A stretch of DNA of 64,000 bases from positions 434,001 to 498,000 of the forward strand of contig NW_026252090.1 of NCBI RefSeq assembly GCF_025399195.1. The letters run 5' to 3'. The notes beneath the pieces were generated by a model. The model did not search any database. It was not told the origin of the DNA and was given only the letters and a program-made list of their open reading frames with translations. Shown piece by piece: positions 35,565 through 46,882 of this stretch. How positions within the stretch are numbered: the stretch's first letter is position 1; each line of letters begins with the position of its first letter. This stretch comes from Umbelopsis ramanniana AG (lineage: Eukaryota > Mucoromycota > Umbelopsidomycetes > Umbelopsidales > Umbelopsidaceae). The translations under genes and the position numbers were made by a program.

Positions 35565-36900
35565 GCTCTGGTAAATCAGAGCGCGCATACATAGTAGCTT
35601 TAAAGCGCTACTTGCTACAGAAGCACCCCGCCAAACTTCACCCTCCAATACCCACGCTCTCGTCCTTCTCTCCCACTGTTTCGTTGGCGTCCTAGGCCAA
35701 TAGCTGTGGACATGCCACCCCTCGATGTTCCTACGGACATCGACCAGCCTCATGAGCTAGAGGCGGTGGACATTCCACCGCCCCGGGACTCCCAACCCAA
35801 CCATAGGGCATGGACATCCGTCCACCCTTTCTGTGCCGTCGTAGCCGCTGGGAATGTTCTATTCCCAGTGATCGATCCCCTTCTGGTCTCCCGCGTGGAC
35901 TTTTGTCTTCGGCTTCCCATTCTCCTCCTGTGCGTTGGCCTCGCATCCTTCTGTTGTTCTTGTGTCTTGCGTTGTCTCTTCTCCCACCATTTCTGCGCCC
36001 TGCGGTGTATCTTCTCCCGCTTCTGTTCGTGAACCCTGTAGTGTTTGGTCACCTCGCGCCATTTTGGCTGTTGCTCATTCTCCGTCTTCCTCGTCTCCGG
36101 ATTTTTCGGTTGCTGCTTCGCCTCTGCCTTTTTCTTCTTCTTCTCGCTTGGCTTCTCCTGCTCCTGCCGGCCCTTCGCCCGGATAAGGCAAGGGTAAGGA
36201 AGTTGAGCGTACGCTTGCACCTTTTGCGACTTTACGTGCTCCTCTTCTTTTGCTGGCTCGTCGCCTCAGAGTACTCCCTGTTTGTCAGGCAAATTTCCTG
36301 AGAGTGGGTCTCTCAGGAAGATAGCGATGCCCACTGGTCGCTTTGCCTTTAGTTCGCGGAAGGTTTACCTTCTGCCAAGATTTTTTCTTCTTCTTCGCGC
36401 TTCCGTATCCTGCGCCTTCGGCATTGCGCCGTTGGGTTTGTCGTCGGTTGGCGGTGCTAATGCAACATGCTGGCTCAGTGTTGCAACCCGCCACTCCCTT
36501 CATTCCTTTTTCTCCACCTTCGTTGGCTCATTCTGCTCTTTTGCCTTCCGTGGCTCTTAACGCCACCACCACGATGAATTGCGGGACGGTACTCCTCCTT
36601 CCATGGCATCCTGGGACAGGATGATTATCCCACTAGAGGCTGAGGCCAATCTCAGCCCAGCGAATGGTCCTGTCTGCGTGCCTATCGGACGTTGAAGTCG
36701 TAATTAGCCCTTTATACTCTCTAATCAAACTGCCTGGGAAAACAATTTGTTAACATTTTACTCTATCTTCAGGTCGTCGACACACTCCAGCCCCTTGGAT
36801 AATTTCCAAGGGCTGAGAGGGAGGAGCAGAACCTCCGACCACCGCTTGCCGTCCTTGAGGACTACGGTCCCTCGGACGTAAGTACCTAACTTTTAGTTAG
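35565..36900. repeat. Array of short perfect hairpins around an S/P-rich decayed frame
   Basis: Perfect inverted repeats with 3-8 nt loops occur repeatedly: GCTCTG/CAGAGC (35565-35582), AGTAGC/GCTACT (35593-35612), TCGATGT/ACATCGA (35722-35743), GGCGGTGGA/TCCACCGCC (35762-35782), TGGAC/GTCCA (35811-35824), CTGGGAAT/ATTCCCAG (35848-35868), TTCCTGAGAG/CTCTCAGGAA (36295-36319), CATCCTG/CAGGATG (36607-36623), GGCTGAG/CTCAGCC (36638-36657), CCCTTGGA/TCCAAGGG (36792-36812), GTCC/GGAC twice (36851-36877) and CTAACT/AGTTAG (36886-36900). The arms are unrelated in sequence, so this is not a tandem repeat. The hairpins form two blocks flanking a Ser/Pro-rich, GC-richer stretch (35870-36290). Function is unknown; see findings. 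Confidence 0.75.
35712..36620 (+). pseudogene. Interrupted Ser/Pro-rich coding-like region, possibly a mobile-element remnant
   Basis: Composition differs from the flanks (GC-rich, C/T-rich). Plus-strand frames give Pro/Ser-rich protein-like text in pieces: MPPLDVPTDIDQPHELEAVD (from 35712), then in another frame SSPTISAPCGVSSPASVREP (about 35975-36035), then after an in-frame TAA at 36184 GKGKEVERTLAPFATLRAP. A low-complexity basic stretch such as GKGKEVE after a Ser/Pro linker would fit a Gag-like or ORF1-like protein of a retroelement broken by frameshifts, but no reverse transcriptase, integrase or long terminal repeat is visible. It may equally be noncoding. Confidence 0.25.
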
Positions 36901-37313
36901 TTACGCATAAAGCCATAATTAAAGTTAGATCACTTGGATGTTTTCGCTGCTTATTGTCGGAAAAGACATATGGAATAAAGGGAGAGGTTACAAATGACAT
37001 CAATATATTGCAAAGCACGTACTCAAGTAACATAACTTTTCGGCCTCAATTCAATAATGCAAAGATGGTTACCTTACATGCGCTCAGAGTCTCACATTGC
37101 TCAATTGTACTTTCCTATAAAGTAAAATTCAGCTTGTCAAAATACTTGTCGGCTCGGCTCGGCTTTGTGCCTAAACCTAAGTTGAACCCTGATATCTTTC
37201 TATTCAAGTGTTACCCAGCTGCAAACTCATGCAAATCAGAATGAAAGCAATTACTTCATTTACAATGATTTGAAACGCTGTTCTAGATATTTAATATTAC
37301 ACTATATATTATG
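36901..37313. other. Intergenic, CSB 3' flank
   Basis: About 410 bp, AT-rich, with no coding signal. Confidence 0.35.
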
Positions 37314-40300
37314 CTAGTAGTACTCCTCTTTGAGCACCCACATACCGCGTCCAGGCTGGTCTTCGGAGCCCTCCCGCTCAAATCGCGCAATGGCTTGGAG
37401 CATTTTACGAAAGACGACAACATTTTCCTTTGGAACTTCAATCTGTAGATTGTTGATTATATCGGTACTTGAAGCTATACCACCATGATCGTAAAGATAG
37501 TCTCGTATCTTGACAATCAACCCTTCTCGATTTGATTCATTGAGCACTATATCCGGCGCTATCATTGAACGACACTATGGTTAGCAACGCATTCACCGTA
37601 CTTTAAAGATAGACGTGACGCTTACAGCTAATACTGATACTGGATGGCGAAGATCCCGCTTCTTGTTCCAGAGCCTTCCTCTCCTTCATTTGTGCCAACA
37701 AGTCGCCTGAGCTAGCAACTGGTGGTTTCCTACTTGCTTCAATTCCTTTGAATCCTGACACTTTACCCGCTCCAAATCGAGGAGATCCACTAGGAGATAA
37801 ACTAGATTGTTTCTGCCCTGATAATGCTGGTCGAACCTTGGATCCAAAACGTGGTGGTGGTGTTGATGAAGGTCTAGGCGCTCCAGCAAATCCTACAACA
37901 GGTATTGTTGATGAGACATGAATCCAATTAGGAAATTGCATCCAGCATATTTTGCCTTACCAGAACGACCTGTCCAAGTTGGAGTGCCTATCTGTACACG
38001 GTTCAATCGTCTCCTAGACTCCTTTAATGCTTCTGCAGCTCTATCCGCGATTCGACTCGCTAAATATATTCTTATTAGAAACAGCAAACGGAACCGGCTT
38101 TCATGAGATATAGGTTACCTTCACGATCAACAATCATTTTCTCTTGATCTGCCCCATCTACAATTTGATCATGCTGTATAGCGCTTTGAATTCCGGTCAT
38201 TTCGAATAAGCTGCTTAGAATGTTGTCGCCATTTTCATTATCATCACTATCTCCATGACTTTCATCTTCCTTTGTTTGGCTGAAAGTGCGCAGTAAGTAT
38301 AAGCTTTTGTATAGGGTATGTTTGCATCTGATGACTTACTATTTCTCCAGTTTACTAACGCCTTCTAACGCTCGCAAGTTCTCGGCGCTGTCGTCATTCT
38401 CATCATGCGACTTTATAGTTTTCTTCTTCTTTGACTTTTGCTTTGGACGAGCTATAATTTCAGAGTCCTTAAAAAGGCTGCCAGTTTCCGTTCCAGCGGC
38501 ATCATCTGTCGACAGGGTGAATAAGTTTTGTAAATTGCTAGCCTATAAGATAGAAGTAATGAGTATCATTTTCTGAAAACCCGATTAATTTTCGGAGCAA
38601 CACTCACATCAAAAAATCTCTTTTGCTTTGGATCCTTCAATATCTTGTTGGTCAAAAATTGTTTGAAAATTTGTCTATGGTAGATCTTCTCCTCAATGGT
38701 TCCACTGGTCATCAGTCTGTAAACTGTCACACTTTTCTTCTGACCCAATCTCCACGCTCTCTCTCGTGCTTGTACATCAGTAGATGGATTCTGGTATATG
38801 TAAGGTTATAATGATATTTTCATAAAGAACCATTTATAAAAATGTGCGTATAGCTTACCCAGTCAGGATCGAAGATGATGACTCTGTCTGCACCAGTCAG
38901 ATTGAGACCGAGACCGCCGACTTTCGTGGTGAGCAGGAAGACAAAAATATCCTTATTGGCGTTATACTGATCAACCATTGTCATTCTATTTTGAATAGCA
39001 GTAGTTCCATCCATTCTAAAATACTGGTAGTCCAATGACTTGATCATCTTTTCAAGGATATCCAGCATTTGCCTGGTCTGGCTAAATAGCAGAACTCTAT
39101 GACCTTCTTTCTTCCACAAGGATAACAATGCTTTCACGACCACCATCTTGCCACTCTTCTCTGGATCGCCATAATTTGGGTCCTGACGAAAGATATTAAC
39201 GCCGAATGTTTCTTAATAATCATTTTTTAAGTTGCTCTTACCTCGTTTGCTCTTTCACGATGCAGAATGTCCGGGTGATTACAAATCTTACGAACAATAT
39301 CGATACCAAAAAGTACTTGTCGTCTACCAGCCATGATAGAATCCATTTCTTTCGATTTGATGAATTCCTCGTATGCCCTACGCTGTGAAACCGTCAACTT
39401 GCAAAACAGCACCTTGATAAAATAGCATGTTAATGTTGTGCACAGGAAGCCATAGTACATACTTCAACCTGTAGACCAACCTGTTCGCTTTTTTTTGGAA
39501 GATCCGACGCTACGTCTGCTTTCATTCGCCTCAAAAGATAAGGGTTGATCAGGTCTCGAAGGACGCAAGCACATTTGTATGCGGTTTGAACTTGGACGTT
39601 CGTTGCATTTGCATAGCCTCCGATATTGATAGGTACTGAGAATTGAGTTTGGAACACTGGTAAAGTCTGGAAAAATTGATAAATCAGTTACGAACTGCGA
39701 CTTAGACGAATTCACTGGAGCGTCACCTACTCCAAGTCTGCCAGGGAAGACGAAATCGAACAAGGACCAAAGCTCAGCAAGGTTGTTCTGTATTGGTGTT
39801 CCCGATAATATCATTCTATGTGGTGTCTGGAATAAGACAGTCAGTATTTGAGAAACCGCCAAACATAGCATTGATTGTATATCGCAATACCTTCAACTGC
39901 TTGCACGATAGGGTAACTTCGGAATCTGGATTGCGGATCTTGTGTCCTTCGTCTAATACAACATATCCCCACTTGCGTCGAACAAGGATTTCACGATACG
40001 ATCGTACACCAGCGTACGTTGTGACTATTACACCACCTAAATTATTACATTAGAACATGGGATTCGTACCTTTCTGTACAGACTCCAAACTCTTACCATT
40101 TTGATAATAACGATCTACTAAAGCTGCTGCCATCCTTCCGGTCCTTGTCGTCAGAATACTGACTCTGGACTTTGCTACCTTTTTACTTCCTTTGACACGA
40201 AGTCGTCTATCCTTGTACCGCTCATCATCTTCGTTATCGTCTTCGTCGATATGAAAGTTTTTAAGCATTTCTTCCTCATACTCGTCCAGATCTTGATCGC

Positions 40301-42254
40301 TATGATATTCGCTGCGTAGTCCGCTTCCACTAGAATGAAGAATTGCTACACGAATGGGTGGCCACCATCGGTGAAACTCTTTGACCCATTGCTTCAACAC
40401 GGTTGCTGGGCAAACGACTAGGACAGGCTTTTCTGGGCCAAGCATTCTAGAGTGATGAAGACCAGCAACAAATGCAATGATTTGTATAGTCTTTCCTAGA
40501 CCCTAAAATATGAATTCCATCAGCATCACATCCAATACTTGGAAACCAAAAGTGTGATCGAATTACCATTTCGTCGCCAATGATGCCCCCTGCTTCTTGA
40601 CAATATAATTCCCATAGCCACTGCACACCTATAGTACGTTTGTAAGCCAATATATTCATGTTAGAAAGAGCCAAAGAATATTCACTCACAAGTCTTTTGA
40701 TAGTCGAACAGATCATTGTAAAGCTCGCCTGATATTCGAAAGTCGCCTTCAAACTTGACGTCTTCGGTAGCTGGATGTGGCTCAAAGATTTCATCTTCCA
40801 ATTCCAGCTCCCCGTCGTTTAAGGCAGCTTCTTCTAATTGATCTTGAGTCATATGAATGCTATCTGGCTATGTATCTCTAAAAGTTAGTATCATTCATAA
40901 GTTGCTTTTCAATCATGACAGTCACTTACATGCTGCAACTTGTATCGTAGTATTTTTCGACCGAGAGCCCACTGATATAGACGTTCCTATTGATGATTAT
41001 CGATTAGCATAGAGTAAACGACATACACAATACAATGGAATAGATCAGTACTTGAAATACAGCCTCCTTTCCATCGTCTTGAATGGCAATGACCTGTCCA
41101 TCTTGCTCAATCGGAGCTTTCTCATCCATATCATCCGTTATAAGATCTTCATCCTCTAACAATGGACTCTTTCCTTCTTGACCACTAGTGAATTCGTCAT
41201 CATCCTCATCACTCTGTACTTCTGGTGAAAAATCTGAACCACTCTCATCTTCAGGAGACGATGGCGTTGAAGATCTTCGGCGTTTACGTTTTGTTTTCTT
41301 TATGTCTTGGGAAGCGGTGGAAGTGGGTATAATATCTTGATATGATTTCCTTCTAAGGTCACGGTGAGAGCGACCGTGCGTGACAGTTTCAACGCCTGTT
41401 TCTGAGTACTCTACACCTGATTCTGAAATATGACGTATCAATAGTCTGCATCCCATCATCGTCAACCTCAATCACATTTACCATTCTGATGAGACGTTTT
41501 CTCCAAACCGGACATTTTAGCAAATGGTGTTATCTTGCCGGTACGAATTAGGAACTCCCTTTCGGACTCATTCACACCACGTTGATTTTGTTGAATGGCT
41601 ATCAATATCGACGTTAATGAAGTGTTTGTTAACTTATATTTTTGGCGAGTTAGCCCCATACCTTGTGAGTTTGTGCTTCTCGCTAGGCGATGACGTTCCT
41701 TTATTCTTGCAAGAATATCTGACTCATCCTGTCTTGCATTTCTGAGTCTCGCAGCCTGTTCATTGATCTTAGCAAGCACCCCATCCCTTTCAGTCGTGGT
41801 CATCACTCTTTCATTCATGCGCTTTTTGAGCGACGTTAAATTTTTTTGAGCAGCACTTCAATAGCTGTTAGTCGAAATATAACTATAAGGCAGAGCAAGC
41901 ACTCAAACGAAACCTACTCCATCTCTTTGTTAGCTTTTACAAGCCGTTTTTGATCCAATTCATCGTCACGAGCAGTCATAGCTTTATCAGCCTAAAGATG
42001 GCATTAATCATTTGAGGTTCTTTCAACACTTCAAAATTGACAGCAGGCTATACCTTTGCCATTAGCTCTCTCTCCAGCACATTCTGATCGACGAAGTTAA
42101 TACCGAGGTCCTGCAATTCTCCACCATTATCGGAGCTTGGGATTGCTGCGCTGACAGATGCATCGGCTTCAGCCATTACATGGTCTTGAAGCAAAGCTTC
42201 TGTAGCCGAAGACTTTTCTTGAATCGTTGATGGTGACTCTGAAGAATCGTCCAT
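37314..42254 (-). CDS. CSB/ERCC6/Rad26-type SWI2/SNF2 DNA-repair translocase
   Basis: Multi-exon gene (about 15 exons, around 1,250 residues) from ATG 42254 to TAG 37314. The N-terminus carries the CSB/Rad26 leucine-latch-like segment ([22 protein letters not shown]). An acidic and basic linker (40950-41480) precedes the helicase core. Motif I is completed by splicing as DEM/GLGKTIQ (intron 40564 to about 40502). Motif Ia is [14 protein letters not shown]. The DEGH-box region is followed by [20 protein letters not shown]. Helicase-C motifs are [18 protein letters not shown] and [18 protein letters not shown]. The C-terminus (residues from 37565 down, [19 protein letters not shown]) is a winged-helix-like end typical of CSB. 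It remodels stalled RNA polymerase II for transcription-coupled repair. It is divergent from BCS1 with only 124 bp between the start codons. Confidence 0.93.
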
Positions 42255-42378
42255 TACAAGTCGAGAGGGGTAAAGGTAACAAAGTCTTGACGCTGGCGGA
42301 AGTCAAGATTCGTAAAAGTGACGCTTCAAATTCGACGCTTTTTTGGACTGCGGTGCAAGTCACGTCAAGCATTGCACA
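42255..42378. promoter_or_regulatory. Compact bidirectional promoter, CSB / BCS1
   Basis: Only 124 bp lie between the ATG of the CSB gene (42254, minus) and that of BCS1 (42379, plus), so core promoter and leader elements of both genes must overlap or lie inside transcribed sequence. No TATA box is evident. The region contains several gacgct/ggaagtc-type GC-containing blocks. Confidence 0.6.
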
Positions 42379-44517
42379 ATGCATCCTCGACAAGCATTGT
42401 TCACGCCACAACTGGGCCTCATTGCCCGCAATGCAAACACCATTTCCCGAAGTTACTCTTCATTACCCGATCCAGCCGGTACAGGCTCAAGTTCACTCGG
42501 TGGCTTTGTTTCGAATGTTGCAAACCAATTAGGAGTCGGCGAGTAAGGCAATCACATAGAGGCATTTACTGCTTTATTATGCATTCTACTGACGCCATTT
42601 TGTTAGGTTTGCCACTGGAGGATTACAACTAGCTGTTATAGGAGGTTATTTATGTTCATTGCCATGATACCAGATAATTGGAGCGTCACTGATGGACGTA
42701 TTGTTTAGGTATCCTCGCCGGAGTTCGACTGTTTGGGGGCTATTTTGTCGATTATGTTAGAAAGCGTATTATCGTAACGGCTAATTTCGATAGTAGAGAT
42801 GAATCGTACAGGTATGCTACTTTACTGTGAGTCTATCGCTCTCTTCTTTCACATATTTAATATCTCCTGTAGCTGGATCTTGAACTGGCTGAATGAGCAT
42901 CCATATAGTGCTCAAGCTACACAATTTTCAGTGTCTACTGTCATTTCTCGTGGTGGCCAAAGATTACCTGGAGAAGGCCTTGATACCACTGCTCCACCTG
43001 TGTATTTTTTGCCTGCTTATGGTGAGTAATTGAGTGAGGACAATCTTGTTACTTTCGCAAGCTGATCTGTCTTGTTACTAGGCTTCCATATGTTGAGATA
43101 TAAAAATCGACTTATTTGGCTTCGCAGAGAGCGACCACCGTCGAATGCTGTAGCCAACGTTGGGCAATCAAATGCACCAGCCGAACTTATTTCAATAAGT
43201 ACATTTGGTCGATCTAGAGAGCCGCTGCATGACTTGGTCTGGTCAGCGAGAATGACATTTTTGCAAAGAGACAAAAGCCGAACTGTGGTGTTTGCAGCTG
43301 GTAAATATAATCGTATGTTTGAAAGGATTGACTATATGCCCTCACTGAGCGTATCTCTCCAGATCAATATGGAGCTTGGCGTCGCACTCAATCTCGGCCA
43401 AAGCGACCTTTAAGCACTATTGTGATTTCTCCAACTGTAAAACAGCGACTTGTCAGCGATGCCAAGGAATTTTTAGAGTCAGAGAATTTTTATGCTGAGA
43501 GAGGATTGCCTTATAGACGTGGTTATTTGCTGTATGGACAACCAGGATCTGGCAAATCTAGTATGATCCATTCACTTGCAGGAGAACTTGGACTCAACAT
43601 CTATGTAATTACACTCAGTAACAAAAGCTTGACTGACGACACTCTAGGAGAGCTTGTAAGCGATACACCAAGCAGGTAAGTCGAGATGTCACACAAAGCT
43701 GATGTGTACTGAAGTACTTACATGTCTTTGGCAATTTGGCGAATTCACAAAAGGTGCTTACTGCTTATTGAGGACGTTGATTCGGCATTTGTCCAGAGAA
43801 CACAGGGAGCAGCATCCTCTTCAGTTACCTTTTCTGGTAAATCTATTGTTATTTCTCTCCACTGAACGAATATCTGTGTGACCACGCTGCTGATCCCGCA
43901 CCACCTACTTTCCCCACTGCATAGGTTTACTTAACGCTATCGATGGTGTAGCTGCGCAAGAAGGCCGCATACTGTGTATGACCACCAAGTGAGTAATTTC
44001 ATCATTGATGCATGTAGTGAATTGCACAGCACTTATGTCAATTTTGCGTAGCCATATTGAGCGCTTGGACCCGGCATTAATTCGACCAGGTAAGTGGGGG
44101 CTGAATTGAACAAATTGTATTCAATTTCTAATACCCTGGCTTTTAGGTCGCATCGATGTTAGAATTCTATTTGAGAATGCTACGCAAGCTCAAGCCGCTG
44201 AGCTCTTTAGAAAGTTTTATCCTCGGATACCCGAAATAGAAGCTGCCATGATGTCCAAGGAGTTTTCCTCAAGTATTCCTGATAGACAATTCAGCATGGC
44301 TCATTTGCAAGGATACCTTATGGGTCAAAAAAATGACCCAGTAGCGGCGGTCACGGGAATTACAGAATGGGTTCAACGTCACGAAAACGCTGATGAACAG
44401 ACGACAGCTTTCCAAGATCAACCCGTGGAAGACTTTGGGAACACAGAAATGTCTGGTGCGTCCACTCCCTCGCGACCAAGTACACCCAACCGTATCCCAC
44501 TATCATGGCGAAAATAG
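42379..44517 (+). CDS. BCS1: Mitochondrial AAA chaperone BCS1
   Basis: Multi-exon gene whose first exons are 42379-42542, 42607-42653, 42709-42811, 42873-43021, 43082-43312 and 43363-43675, followed by about four more. The N-terminus has an Arg/Ser presequence-like stretch and a transmembrane segment (LQLAVIGGYLCILAGVRLFGGY), then the BCS1-specific domain (WLNEHPYSAQATQFSVST, PAYGFHMLRYKNRLIW). The AAA module has Walker A GQPGSGKSSM, Walker B LLLIEDVDSAF, sensor-1 region [21 protein letters not shown]. BCS1 translocates the folded Rieske protein Rip1 across the inner membrane for complex III assembly. The C-terminus carries an extra Ser/Thr/Pro-rich tail (GASTPSRPSTPNR). Intron 2 seems to start with a weak donor, GTTCAT. 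Confidence 0.92.
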
Positions 44518-44645
44518 CATATAAGCCAAAAAAGAAAAAATGTCATAGTATGTAAACTGTTTGAAGGACAGGATGTTTAGAAATGAAATATATTATGCTT
44601 TCAAACTAAGGAGAAAGGGTTATATAACTCTAAGCTGCGATGTTT

Positions 44646-45341
44646 TTATAAACCCTTGGATTGCTTGAACTCATCCAAGATTTGATCAGTAGATGATGAT
44701 CCACAACGGGTGGCACCAGTATTCAAGATGGCAATAACTTGATCCAGAGTCTTGATACCGCCGGAAGCCTTCACTTCAATGTGGTCAGATACGTTTGCAC
44801 GCATCAACTTCAAGTCCTCGATGGTATGTCCGGACTTTGCGAACCCGGTAGAGGTCTTTACAAACTCGGCACCAGCGCGTTCAGAGATTTTGCAAGCAGC
44901 GACAATCTCTTCGTTGGTCAAGTAGGCGTTTTCGAAAATGATTTTGAAGATGACCTTGGGATTCTTAGCTTTGCTTTTGGTGATGATTTCGCGGAGTTCT
45001 TGCTCAACCTCATCGTGAGAACCAGACTTGAGATGGCCAATGTTGATGACCACATCGAGTTCAATAGCACCATCCTCGATAGCTTGCAGGGACTCGGCGA
45101 CCTTAGCGCTGGTGGGAGAATTACCGTGAGGGAAACTGATGACAGTGCCAACGAGGACGTCGGAACCGGCGAGAAGCTCAGCGGCCTGCTTCACATCGCA
45201 GGGCTTGACGCATACTGATTTGACATCGTATTTTTTGGCCAATTCGCAGCCTGTGACAACGTCAGCTTTGGTTTGTTCGGGTTTCAAGATGGCATGGTCA
45301 AAAACCTTGGCCAGTTGTTGGTAAGTAAGCTGTGATGCCAT
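44646..45341 (-). CDS. deoC: Deoxyribose-phosphate aldolase (DERA)
   Basis: Single exon, 231 residues from ATG 45341. The open frame extends upstream to 45674 but that part is low-complexity and is not family-like, so MASQLTYQQLAKVFDHAIL is the start. It cleaves 2-deoxyribose-5-phosphate to glyceraldehyde-3-phosphate and acetaldehyde in deoxynucleoside breakdown. Schiff-base Lys162 lies in EFVKTSTGF, and the proton-relay Lys191 in EVKASGGI. KSVCVKPCDV, GTVISFPHG and ELDVVINIG are typical. The substrate phosphate loop reads GATRCGSSS. No intron, in contrast to most neighbours. It ends 130 bp upstream of the adenylate kinase stop on the same strand. Confidence 0.96.
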   Translation of the reverse strand: MASQLTYQQLAKVFDHAILKPEQTKADVVTGCELAKKYDVKSVCVKPCDVKQAAELLAGSDVLVGTVISFPHGNSPTSAKVAESLQAIEDGAIELDVVINIGHLKSGSHDEVEQELREIITKSKAKNPKVIFKIIFENAYLTNEEIVAACKISERAGAEFVKTSTGFAKSGHTIEDLKLMRANVSDHIEVKASGGIKTLDQVIAILNTGATRCGSSSTDQILDEFKQSKGL

Positions 45342-45471
45342 CTGTGAGCGTGGAAAAAGTACGAAAGAAGGTAACAAACAGAATATTATTGGCGGTCGCG
45401 CGGGCGGGGGAAAAATACACAAATTTTTTTTTTCTTTATTTCGAAAACCAACACATGCGTATGCAAGTCGT

Positions 45472-46882
<1,411 letters not shown>

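Noticed and set aside
35750-36220. 156-codon minus-strand Lys/Gln/Arg-rich ORF
   Set aside because: Reverse complement of the C/T-rich, Ser/Pro-coding island. The charged composition is a by-product of that low complexity.
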